The notes beneath the pieces were generated by a model. It was not told where the DNA came from and did not search any database. It saw only the letters and a list, made by a program, of their open reading frames with translations. Shown piece by piece: positions 29,338 to 36,835 of a DNA stretch of 64,000 nucleotides. The first letter of the stretch is position 1. Each line of letters opens with the position of its first letter. The stretch comes from Mycobacterium gordonae. GTDB lineage: Bacteria > Actinomycetota > Actinomycetes > Mycobacteriales > Mycobacteriaceae. The translations under genes were made by a program, and so were the position numbers. Location: assembly GCF_002101675.1 (NCBI RefSeq), contig NZ_LQOY01000151.1:1-64000 (forward strand), in the 5' to 3' direction.

Positions 29338-30035
29338 CAGTCGATTCCTTTCGGCGAAGGGGGCGGCAGGCTGCGGGCAAGCTCGCGGAGATCGGCGGCC
29401 ACGAAATCTGGTTGTGGCAGCGCGTCGACGGGTAGCGGGGCATTGCCCGGCCGAGTGATCAGGGCCGTGCCGAAACCGACGTGGTGGGCGCCCAGCAGAT
29501 CCCACACATGCGAGGCCACCATCAGGCAGTCGGCGGGCGCCACGCCGAGTTCCTCGCACACCTGCCGGTAGACCGTGGGGGCCGGCTTGAAGGCGTGGCA
29601 GGCATCGACAGTGAACCGCCTTTCGAAGAACTCTGCCAGCCCGGAGTTTTCCAGCGCCGTCGGCTGACCTGGCGGATGCGGCGAGTTCGTCAGGGTGACG
29701 AGTCGAAAACCGTTGTCGCGCAGTTGGGTAAGCCCTTCTGCGCTGTCGGGATAGGCAGGCATGGTGCGCATGCTCGCCGCCAGACGCTCTACTGCGTCGG
29801 CGCCGATGTCCGCGTGCTGGATGTCGGCCAGCATCCGCAACACTCCCCCGGCAAGCGTCGCGAAGTCGACGTAATTGCCCGACAGCGTTGCGGTCATCGA
29901 ATACATGACGAGCTGGTTGAACCAGTCCCGCAACACTCGCCGGTCACCGAACAGATCATCGAACACCGGCGCCAAGGCTTCGATATCGAGCAGCGTCTCG
30001 TTCACGTCGAACACCAGCACGGGTGGTACGGCCAC
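29337..30035 (-). CDS. HAD hydrolase, haloacid dehalogenase type II
   Basis: 232 residues. Motif I VFDVNETLLD gives the nucleophile Asp near residue 10, motif II is TLTNSP, Lys follows in AFKPAPTVY, and motif IV-like MVASHVWDLLGA fits L-2-haloacid dehalogenases. That activity is an inference from family. GTG 30035 is the start, 16 bases behind the MDR reductase gene. Its stop overlaps the LpdB-like start. Confidence 0.88.
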   Translation of the reverse strand: MAVPPVLVFDVNETLLDIEALAPVFDDLFGDRRVLRDWFNQLVMYSMTATLSGNYVDFATLAGGVLRMLADIQHADIGADAVERLAASMRTMPAYPDSAEGLTQLRDNGFRLVTLTNSPHPPGQPTALENSGLAEFFERRFTVDACHAFKPAPTVYRQVCEELGVAPADCLMVASHVWDLLGAHHVGFGTALITRPGNAPLPVDALPQPDFVAADLRELARSLPPPSPKGID

Positions 30036-30051
30036 TACCAGGCTCCTGCCC

Positions 30052-31110
30052 TCATTCGCGATCCATCACCACCACCATCTTCCCCCCGGCTTCACCGGCC
30101 TCCATCACGCGGTGTGCCTGCCGAATCTCGTCAAAGGCGAAAACCCGGGACGGTTGCGCATCGAGCTCGCCGTCCGCGACCTGTTTGGCGATGTGCTGTA
30201 GGGGCACGTCGGAGAGCGGGAAGCCGGGTGTGCCGAACACGAAGCTGCCGAAGAAGTTCAGATTCACGCCACTGGCCAGACGCAGCAGCGGGTTGAAATC
30301 CCCGATGGGGTCCAACCCACCCAGCCAACCGGCAAGGCACGCCGTACCGCCGCGACGCAGCATGTCGAGGGAGTCGAGGATGGTGCTGTTGCCCACCAGG
30401 TCGAGCACGGCGTCCAGCCGCTTGGACTCCGCGAGGTGAGCGGCCAGATCGGTTCTTTCCAGCTCGACGCGGGCCGCGCCGAGAGCCTCGAGCATGGGTA
30501 TGCGTCCACGGCTGCGCGTCGTGGCAATGACGTGGGCGCCGGCCGCGACCGCCATCTTCAGCGCCGCCTGCCCAAAAGACGATGTCGCGCCTCGTATGAG
30601 CAGCGTCTGTCCAGCCGTCAGTTTGAGGTTGCGGAACAGGCAGGTCCAGGCTGTCGCGTACGTCTCGGGCAGCGCCGCCAATTGTGACCAGGGCAGGTCG
30701 GACTCGATCGGCGCGACGTTCGCGGCACGCACGCGCGTGTATTCGGCGTAACTGCCGTTGATGGTGCGCCCCAGGCCGCCCATCAGCGCCGTGACTTTCG
30801 CGCCGACCGGGAACTCCCCGCCCGGGCAGGCGTCGACGATGCCGACGCATTCGATGCCACTCACTTCGGCGGCTTCGGCCCATTCGCCGCGGCGCATGTG
30901 CATCTCGGCGTGGTTGATGCCGAAGCCCTTCACCTCGATGACGACCTCGCCGTCCTTGGGCAGGGGCTTGGGAATGTCGGTATAGACCAGGCTGTCGAGC
31001 CCGCCGAAACTCTCCAAAATAATTGCGCGCATCGTTGTTTCACCGTGCGGCTCGCGTACCACGGCAGGTGTCGTCGGCAGCGGGCTCGTCCCCCTCGTCG
31101 GAGCCGCCAT
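30052..31110 (-). CDS. MDR-superfamily quinone/zeta-crystallin-type reductase
   Basis: 352 residues from ATG 31110, chosen because AGGAGG lies 8 bases before it; a family-like start, MRAIILESFGG, is 26 residues in at ATG 31032 and has a weak ribosome site, so the first 26 residues may be a non-conserved extension. GroES-like N-terminal half, NADPH site LLIRGATSSFGQAALKMA. Zinc ligands are not evident, so a quinone or enone reductase is likelier than an alcohol dehydrogenase. Two TGGG-N8-CCCA operator-like sites lie just upstream. Confidence 0.85.
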   Translation of the reverse strand: MAAPTRGTSPLPTTPAVVREPHGETTMRAIILESFGGLDSLVYTDIPKPLPKDGEVVIEVKGFGINHAEMHMRRGEWAEAAEVSGIECVGIVDACPGGEFPVGAKVTALMGGLGRTINGSYAEYTRVRAANVAPIESDLPWSQLAALPETYATAWTCLFRNLKLTAGQTLLIRGATSSFGQAALKMAVAAGAHVIATTRSRGRIPMLEALGAARVELERTDLAAHLAESKRLDAVLDLVGNSTILDSLDMLRRGGTACLAGWLGGLDPIGDFNPLLRLASGVNLNFFGSFVFGTPGFPLSDVPLQHIAKQVADGELDAQPSRVFAFDEIRQAHRVMEAGEAGGKMVVVMDRE

Positions 31111-31131
31111 GGCCATCCCCTCCTAGAAAAG

Positions 31132-31147
31132 TGGGCGGTATATCCCA
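31132..31147. promoter_or_regulatory. Operator-like site A1 (TGGG-N8-CCCA)
   Basis: The minus strand reads TGGGATATACCGCCCA, 13 of 16 bases identical to site B at the tandem-TetR gene. It lies 22 bases before ATG 31110 of the MDR reductase and overlaps likely -10 bases. Inferred target of the TetR-like protein encoded at 31193-32530. Confidence 0.55.
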
Positions 31148-31153
31148 TTATTA

Positions 31154-31169
31154 TGGGCACGGCATCCCA
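31154..31169. promoter_or_regulatory. Operator-like site A2 (TGGG-N8-CCCA)
   Basis: The minus strand reads TGGGATGCCGTGCCCA. Its centre is 22 bp from site A1, about two helical turns, so two proteins could bind on the same DNA face. The AT-rich bases between A1 and A2 could contain the -10 element. Confidence 0.5.
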
Positions 31170-31192
31170 GTAATGTCCAGGCTGCCGGGGGA

Positions 31193-32530
31193 TCAGGACT
31201 TGGAGCGGTTCCGCGCTGGGCTACGTCCCGCTTTCGCCGCGAACGAGGCAACGTAGTCGACCGCGGCGTTGAGTGCTGCGGACATGGGCTCGGGGTCGCC
31301 AGTGGCGTGGGTGAGCATGGCGCCGCCCTGGTGGGCGGTGACGAGTGACACCGTCAAGTGCCGTGGGTCGGCATCGGGACGTAGATCGCCCCGCCGGCGC
31401 ATGGAAGTTATTCCCGCGGAGAAGATTTCGATCCACTCATCGTACCCGCGGGCGACGTCGTCATGAATCTCGCTGTCGGCGTCGATCAACTCACCGGCCA
31501 GTGACCCGTACACGCACCCGCCGAGTCGATACACGGTGTCCACGTCAGCCATGCAGGCATCAACCCATGTGCGCAAGGCATCGACGGTGTCGAGCGCGCC
31601 CAGGCGGGCTTGGGTGTGAAAGGCCTTCACGTCGTGACGGCGGGTGGCGACCACCTGACGGATGAGATCGCGCTTATCGGTGAAGTAGTGCGTGATCTGC
31701 GATCCACTCACCTCGGCGCGGGTCCGCACCTCGTCGATGCTGGTGTTGGCCACCCCTCGTTCGAAGACCAGGCCGGCCGCGGCGTCGACAATGCGCGTGC
31801 GCGTAGCGAGTCCCTTTTGTGTCAGCCGTGCAGTGGGCCGATCGCCGGACCTGGGCGATGGGCGCCGGAGGCGGGGACGCCGCGGCGGTCTGGGCGCGCG
31901 TTCGGCGGGGTCTTTGGCGAAGAGGCGCAAATAGTTGACGGCGAATCGCGTGGCATCCGCGTGCGGCCATTCCGCCTGATAGGTGAAGGCAAGGGTGCCG
32001 CCACCTTGGTGAGCGCACACGATCACCGAGGCCAGGGCGCGCGGTTGTGCCTCGGCCACCAGTACCCCGTTGTCCTTCATTCGTTGAATCGCACTCTGCA
32101 ACAGGGTGATCCACCGCTGATAGCCGACCGCCAATGCCTCGCGGGTGGACTCGTCGGATTTGGCGAGTTGGGCGGCGAGGGCGTGGTAGGTGGGCGTTCC
32201 GGTGTACTTGATGCGCCGCAGATAGCGCATGTTGAGGTCGAGCCAGCGCTCGTAGTCGTCGAAGGTGGCCAAGCCACCCAGCTTCGGTTGGCGGTGGAAG
32301 TCCAGCACCACCTCGATCTGCCGGTGGATGACGGCCCGGATCAGTGCGCGCTTGTCGGTGAAATAGTGCGCGAGTTGGGAACCGCTCACCGACGCGGCCT
32401 TGCGCACGTTATCCATGTTGAACGCCGCCAGGCCTTCCGCGACGATCAACTCGGCGGTGGCGAGAACGATCCGGTCGCGGGTGGCGCGCCCCTTGGCGGT
32501 CAGCCGCTGTTCGACGTCCGGATCGGCCAT
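31193..32530 (-). CDS. Tandem (double) TetR family regulator
   Basis: 445 residues holding two complete TetR repressors in one chain. Domain 1 (about 1-208) has recognition helix VSGSQLAHYFTDKR at 48-61; domain 2 (about 233-445) has VSGSQITHYFTDKR at 274-287, 12 of 14 residues the same. An Arg/Pro-rich linker (about 209-232) joins them, so the chain looks like a covalent dimer. Each copy keeps its own ligand domain (AHQGGGTLAFTY and AHQGGAMLTHAT are matching blocks). ATG 32530 follows TAGCCT by 6 bases, a leaderless pattern. Four TGGG-N8-CCCA sites at this gene and its neighbours are its probable operators. Confidence 0.9.
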   Translation of the reverse strand: MADPDVEQRLTAKGRATRDRIVLATAELIVAEGLAAFNMDNVRKAASVSGSQLAHYFTDKRALIRAVIHRQIEVVLDFHRQPKLGGLATFDDYERWLDLNMRYLRRIKYTGTPTYHALAAQLAKSDESTREALAVGYQRWITLLQSAIQRMKDNGVLVAEAQPRALASVIVCAHQGGGTLAFTYQAEWPHADATRFAVNYLRLFAKDPAERAPRPPRRPRLRRPSPRSGDRPTARLTQKGLATRTRIVDAAAGLVFERGVANTSIDEVRTRAEVSGSQITHYFTDKRDLIRQVVATRRHDVKAFHTQARLGALDTVDALRTWVDACMADVDTVYRLGGCVYGSLAGELIDADSEIHDDVARGYDEWIEIFSAGITSMRRRGDLRPDADPRHLTVSLVTAHQGGAMLTHATGDPEPMSAALNAAVDYVASFAAKAGRSPARNRSKS

Positions 32531-32536
32531 CGCGCC

Positions 32537-32542
32537 AGGCTA
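32537..32542 (-). promoter_or_regulatory. Predicted -10 hexamer of the tandem-TetR gene
   Basis: Reads TAGCCT on the minus strand, 6 bases before ATG 32530. The -35 would fall near 32560-32565, touching operator-like site B, which suits autorepression. Confidence 0.35.
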
Positions 32543-32563
32543 ACCCGGAGCCGGCCAGGTCTA

Positions 32564-32579
32564 TGGGATATTCAGCCCA
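32564..32579. promoter_or_regulatory. Operator-like site B (TGGG-N8-CCCA)
   Basis: TGGGATATTCAGCCCA on the plus strand, 34 bases upstream of the tandem-TetR start and inside the 64-base gap behind the hydrolase gene. It shares 13 of 16 bases with site A1. Confidence 0.55.
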
Positions 32580-32594
32580 CTGATTGCGGTCCTG

Positions 32595-33467
32595 TCATGC
32601 GGCGATGCGATCACCGGCCAAGAATGTACGGATGAGTCCGGCGACTTCGGTCAGTGCGGACTCCAGCAGGAAGTGCCCGCCCTCCAGCAGGTGGATTTCG
32701 GCGTGCGGCAGGTCGGTGGCGAATGCGCTGGCACCTGCCGGGCCGAAGATCTCGTCACCGCGTCCCCAGACTGCCAGCAACGGTACGCGGGTCGCGCGGA
32801 AGTACTCATGCAGGCGCGGATACAACGGCGCGTTGGACGCGTAGTCCCGAAACAGCTTGAGCTGCACCAGGTCATTGCCGGGCCGGGAGATCAGCGCAAA
32901 ATCGTGGTGCCAGCATTCGGGATCCACCAGCGTCTCGTCGGCAACGCCCGTCAGGTATTGCCAGCGGGTGGCGTCCAGCGTGAGAAACTGCCGCACCGCC
33001 GCCTCGTTGCCGGGGTTCGGGTCTTCTTGATATGCCCACACCGTCTGCCAGAAGCTCTCGACGAAACCCGCGTCGTAACCGTTGCCACTCTGGGTGATGA
33101 TGGCGATGATCGCGGACGGCTCTCGCAGCGCGAGGCGCCAGCCGATCGGCGCGCCGTAATCCTGGACGTACATGGCGTACCGGTCGACGCCCAGTGTGCT
33201 CAGTAACCCGGCGGTTAAATCGGAGAGTGCGTCGAAGGTGTAATCGAACTCGTCGACGGACGGCGCGTCGGACAGTCCGAAGCCCAGGTGGTCGGGTGCC
33301 ACGACATGGAACCGGTCAGCGAGCTCGGGAATGAGATTGCGGAACATGTACGAGCTGGTCGGAAAGCCGTGCAGCAGAACGATTGTGGGATGACGCGGGT
33401 CGCCGGCCTCGCGGTAGAACAGTCGGTGACCGTCGATGGTGGCATAGCGATGGTGGACGGTCGGCAT
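32595..33467 (-). CDS. Alpha/beta hydrolase of the epoxide hydrolase/haloalkane dehalogenase group
   Basis: 290 residues. HGFPTSSYMF is the oxyanion loop, and VQDYGAPIGW (about residue 103) puts Asp in the nucleophile place, which marks epoxide hydrolases and haloalkane dehalogenases rather than esterases. VWGRGDEIFG supplies the acid and GGHFLLES the His. ATG 33467 follows AAGGGAGC. It heads the minus-strand island and has a perfect operator-like palindrome upstream. The substrate is unknown. Confidence 0.9.
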   Translation of the reverse strand: MPTVHHRYATIDGHRLFYREAGDPRHPTIVLLHGFPTSSYMFRNLIPELADRFHVVAPDHLGFGLSDAPSVDEFDYTFDALSDLTAGLLSTLGVDRYAMYVQDYGAPIGWRLALREPSAIIAIITQSGNGYDAGFVESFWQTVWAYQEDPNPGNEAAVRQFLTLDATRWQYLTGVADETLVDPECWHHDFALISRPGNDLVQLKLFRDYASNAPLYPRLHEYFRATRVPLLAVWGRGDEIFGPAGASAFATDLPHAEIHLLEGGHFLLESALTEVAGLIRTFLAGDRIAA

Positions 33468-33493
33468 GGCAAGCTCCCTTGGGCTGGAAAATT

Positions 33494-33511
33494 ATGGGTT
33501 GCGCAACCCAT
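33494..33511. promoter_or_regulatory. Operator-like site C, perfect 18-bp palindrome
   Basis: ATGGGTTGCGCAACCCAT is fully self-complementary and contains the TGGG-N8-CCCA pattern at 33495-33510. It lies between the divergent hydrolase (start 33467) and MOSC-reductase (start 33588), so one bound protein could control both promoters. Confidence 0.6.
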
Positions 33512-33587
33512 TATGCACGAGGCGGGCCGCCGGCACTAGTCTCAATCGTTGAGGCACACGCTGGGGTGCCGGGCCGAGGAGGCGCAG

Positions 33588-35285
33588 ATGGGCAAGCTGG
33601 TCTCAGTCAACGTGGGCATGCCCAGAGACGTTCAATGGAATGACAAGACCGTCCACACCGGGATCTGGAAAACACCTGTCGACCGGCCGGTGATGGTGCG
33701 CCGTCTCAACATCGACGGTGACGGGCAGGGCGACCTCGGCGGCCATGGTGGCGAACAACGGGCCGTGCTGGTGTACCAGACCGAGTCATACGAATTCTGG
33801 AAGAACTACCTCGGTCGTGACGACCTGGTGGCCGGCCACTTCGGCGAAAACTTCACCGTCACCGGCCTCGCCGACGACGAGGTGTGTATCGGTGACCGCT
33901 ACCGCATCGGTGCCGCCGAGTTCGAGGTAACTCAGCCCCGCGTCACCTGCTTCCGGGTCGGCATGCGGCTGGACGACCCGCGGATCCCGAATCTGCTTGT
34001 GAAGCAACATCGCCCGGGCTTCTACTGCCGGGTCGTCACGGAGGGCAGCGTGCAGGCCGGTGACGACATCACGCTGACCCGTCGCGGCAAGCACCAACTC
34101 ACGGTGGCCGATGTCGACGCGCTGCTCTATCTACCGGATCACGACACCGAGCAGCTCCGCAAGGCAGTCGACGAACCTGCGTTGAGTCCCGGGTGGCGCC
34201 AGTCCTTCACCGAGATGCTGACCGGCCAAGACGGATTGACGGCGTCGAGAGGCGGCGAGCCGGCCTGGAACGGTTTCCGCCCGCTGCGAGTCAGTGCGGC
34301 CCGACGGGAAGCGCCTTCGGTGTTGTCGATCCGGCTTGCCTCGCAGGACGGCACCCCACTGCCGCCGGTGTTGCCGGGCCAGTACCTGACCGTGCGAGTC
34401 CCCGCCGAAACCGGTCCGGCGCCGGTACGCAGCTACTCGCTGTCCGGTGATCCGCGCGGCGGCGAATATCGGATCAGCGTCAAACGCGAGGAGTACGGGG
34501 TCGTGAGCCGATGGCTGCACGACCACGTCGCCCCGGGGGTCGTGATCGACGCCGCCGCTCCCCGTGGTGACTTCTACCTCGTCGACGACGACACGCCGGT
34601 GGTACTCGTCTCCGCGGGGATCGGGGTGACGCCGGTGCTGGCGATGCTGCATGCGCTGTCGTCGGCCGGCAGCCGCCGTGCCATCTGGTGGCTGCACACC
34701 ACCCGCAATCGGCGCAGTGAGGCGTTCGCGATTGAGGTCGCGGATCTGCTTGCGGCGGTGCCGCAGGCGAAGCGGCGCGTGGTCTACACCGAAACACAGG
34801 GACGCCTCGACGGCCGAGAGCTGGCCGCGCTGGGCCTGCCGGCCAACGGCACCGCCTACCTTTGCGGACCAACGTCATTCATGTCCGATATGCGGGCCGC
34901 ACTGATGACGGCCGGATTCGACCCCGCCCGTATTCACAGCGAACTCTTCGGTGCGCTGCCTGCGATCAACCCCGGGGTGGTCGGTGCGGCGGCCACGCCG
35001 CCGCACCAGCCGGCGGGGGTGCCCGGCACCGGGCCGGCCGTCACCTTCGCGCGCAGCGGGCTGACGGTCAACTGGTCACCGCACTACGGCAGCATTCTCG
35101 ACTTGGCCGAATCATGCGACGTGCCAACGCGTTTCTCGTGCCGCAGCGGGGTGTGCCACATGTGCGTCACCAACATCCTGGCCGGTACCACGATCGATGT
35201 TCAACCACCGCTGCAGCTCCCGGCGCCAAGCGAAGTGCTCATCTGCTCCGCCGCTCCGGACAGCGACCTGGTGCTGGACCTGTAG
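33588..35285 (+). CDS. MOSC domain-ferredoxin reductase-2Fe-2S ferredoxin fusion
   Basis: 565 residues from ATG 33588 (GAGGAGG at 33576-33582; the frame is open to 33549). Residues about 20-165 are a YiiM-type MOSC domain: GGEQRAVLVYQ, HFGENFTV and the molybdenum-ligand Cys in PRVTCFRVGMR. About 235-450 is a flavin/NAD reductase (RSYSLSG for the flavin, SAGIGVTPVLAML and CGPTSFMSDMR for NAD). The end is a plant-type 2Fe-2S domain with SCRSGVCHMC and a fourth Cys in LICSAAP. Family knowledge suggests a molybdenum reductase of N-hydroxylated compounds carrying its own electron chain. Confidence 0.9.
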   Translation: MGKLVSVNVGMPRDVQWNDKTVHTGIWKTPVDRPVMVRRLNIDGDGQGDLGGHGGEQRAVLVYQTESYEFWKNYLGRDDLVAGHFGENFTVTGLADDEVCIGDRYRIGAAEFEVTQPRVTCFRVGMRLDDPRIPNLLVKQHRPGFYCRVVTEGSVQAGDDITLTRRGKHQLTVADVDALLYLPDHDTEQLRKAVDEPALSPGWRQSFTEMLTGQDGLTASRGGEPAWNGFRPLRVSAARREAPSVLSIRLASQDGTPLPPVLPGQYLTVRVPAETGPAPVRSYSLSGDPRGGEYRISVKREEYGVVSRWLHDHVAPGVVIDAAAPRGDFYLVDDDTPVVLVSAGIGVTPVLAMLHALSSAGSRRAIWWLHTTRNRRSEAFAIEVADLLAAVPQAKRRVVYTETQGRLDGRELAALGLPANGTAYLCGPTSFMSDMRAALMTAGFDPARIHSELFGALPAINPGVVGAAATPPHQPAGVPGTGPAVTFARSGLTVNWSPHYGSILDLAESCDVPTRFSCRSGVCHMCVTNILAGTTIDVQPPLQLPAPSEVLICSAAPDSDLVLDL

Positions 35286-36023
35286 TTACCGGGCGAACGA
35301 CGTCTCGCCGCCGGTGACGTTGAAGATCGCGCCGTTGACGTAGCTGGCCTCCGGGGAGACGAGAAACACCACCGCGCTGGCTATCTCGCTGGCGTCGGCG
35401 ATCCGGCGCAGCGCGGTGACCCCGGCCAGCTTGTCCAGGAGCCCGGGTGTGGCCTCGGTGCCGGGGGTGTCGGTAGGCCCGGCCGCCACGGCATTGACCC
35501 GGACACCGGACTCGCCGAATTCGTCCGCCCACACTTTGGTCAGCAGTTCTAGCGCGGCCTTGGTGGCCCCGTAGATTCCGCCTTTGCGCTTCGGCGCCGA
35601 GGCGGCCAGGGTGCTGATGTTGACAATCGCGCCGCGGCCCCGTCGGGCCATCCCCGGCGCGAGTTCCTGCACCAGAATGTAGGGGGCGCGCATGTTCACG
35701 TTCACGTGTTCGTCGAAGACGGCGTCGTCGGTGTCGACGGTGTCGCCGAAGATGAAGACACCGGCGTTGTTGACCAGGATGTCCACCGGGCCCGCTTCGG
35801 CGGCCAGCCGCCGCACCGCGCCGGGATCGTTGAGCTCGGCGGCGACGAATCGTGCCTGGCCGCCGCCACTTTCGATCTCAAGCACCACTTCAGCGCCGCG
35901 CTGCGCATTGCGCCCGTGCACCACCACGTCGGCGCCACGTTGCGCGAGCTGAAGGGCGATGGCGCGGCCGATCCCAGACGTGGCGCCGGTGACCAGGGCC
36001 GTGTGGCCGCCGAACGTCGTCAT
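35286..36023 (-). CDS. Short-chain dehydrogenase/reductase
   Basis: 245 residues from ATG 36023. TGATSGIGRAIAL (NAD(P) loop, about residue 11), NNAG near 84, catalytic Ser in NISTLAAS and Tyr-Lys in YGATK (about 148-152) make it a classical active SDR. The substrate is unknown. It begins 5 bases after the encapsulin stop, so it is probably the third gene of the DyP-encapsulin operon. It meets the MOSC gene stop to stop with no gap. Confidence 0.9.
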   Translation of the reverse strand: MTTFGGHTALVTGATSGIGRAIALQLAQRGADVVVHGRNAQRGAEVVLEIESGGGQARFVAAELNDPGAVRRLAAEAGPVDILVNNAGVFIFGDTVDTDDAVFDEHVNVNMRAPYILVQELAPGMARRGRGAIVNISTLAASAPKRKGGIYGATKAALELLTKVWADEFGESGVRVNAVAAGPTDTPGTEATPGLLDKLAGVTALRRIADASEIASAVVFLVSPEASYVNGAIFNVTGGETSFAR

Positions 36024-36028
36024 GCTCG

Positions 36029-36835
36029 TCAGTCCCGAGGGGGAGTGAGCGCGACCGAGGCCTCGGCGGTGTAACACAGGAACGTCAATGTCTCCTGCAG
36101 GTAGAGCTGCACGGTGTCGGCGTCGTGGCTGAGGTAGCCGATCGACACGTCGGTGCCCAACTGAAGATCGAAATCACCACCGCGCGTGGTCAATACGAAT
36201 GCTCCGTCGATGGCGGGCGCCCAGATGATGTCGCCGTCGACCAGCCGGTTCAGGTGGTCGAGGATCGGATACCCGTGTTCGGTGGTCTCGCTCACCTTGG
36301 TGTAGGTGTCGGCCGACAGCAGCACCGAGTACGGGCCGTCAACGCCGGCCAACCGCAGTTCGGTCAATGCCTGGGTGATGACGTCGGGGATGCGGCGTGG
36401 ATCGTCCGGCAACGTCAGCGGGGGGTTGGAGCTGCAGCCGCGGATGCCTTGGATCGACGCCGGCGCGTACCCCTCGAAAATGCCGCGGTCTTCCACGAAT
36501 GCCAGTTTCTTGGCCGCCGCCTTGACCGGTTCCCAGTCCGAGTCTTTGGAGCCGCGCTCGACATGGTCAATCTCGTTGCGCGACAAGGTGAACGGGACGC
36601 GCAGTCGCACCAGTGGGCGGCTGTCGCGCAGATGGGCGATCACCCCGTCGGTGGGCGATTCCAGGTCGATCAACCGTCCCGTGCTGACCGCGGCCGTCAC
36701 CGGGCCGCCTGGCTCACTGACGTCGACCACGCGGCGGCCGGCGATGTGCCGCTTGAACGTCCGTGCCGCCTCGAGCTCGATTTCGGCCCAGGCGGATTCG
36801 GTGATCGGCGCCAGGTCGCGGTACAGGTTGTTCAC
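36029..36835 (-). CDS. enc: Encapsulin shell protein (Cfp29-like)
   Basis: 268 residues, the size of T=1 encapsulins. MNNLYRDLAPITESAWAEI and FKRHIAGRRVVDV are the HK97-fold N-terminal blocks of the family, and the middle and tail (LSADTYTKVSE, LFLQETLTFLCYT-like end) agree. Sixty copies form a hollow shell that packs DyP peroxidase; in M. tuberculosis this is the Cfp29 antigen. GTG 36835 overlaps the DyP stop (GTGA). Confidence 0.94.
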   Translation of the reverse strand: MNNLYRDLAPITESAWAEIELEAARTFKRHIAGRRVVDVSEPGGPVTAAVSTGRLIDLESPTDGVIAHLRDSRPLVRLRVPFTLSRNEIDHVERGSKDSDWEPVKAAAKKLAFVEDRGIFEGYAPASIQGIRGCSSNPPLTLPDDPRRIPDVITQALTELRLAGVDGPYSVLLSADTYTKVSETTEHGYPILDHLNRLVDGDIIWAPAIDGAFVLTTRGGDFDLQLGTDVSIGYLSHDADTVQLYLQETLTFLCYTAEASVALTPPRD

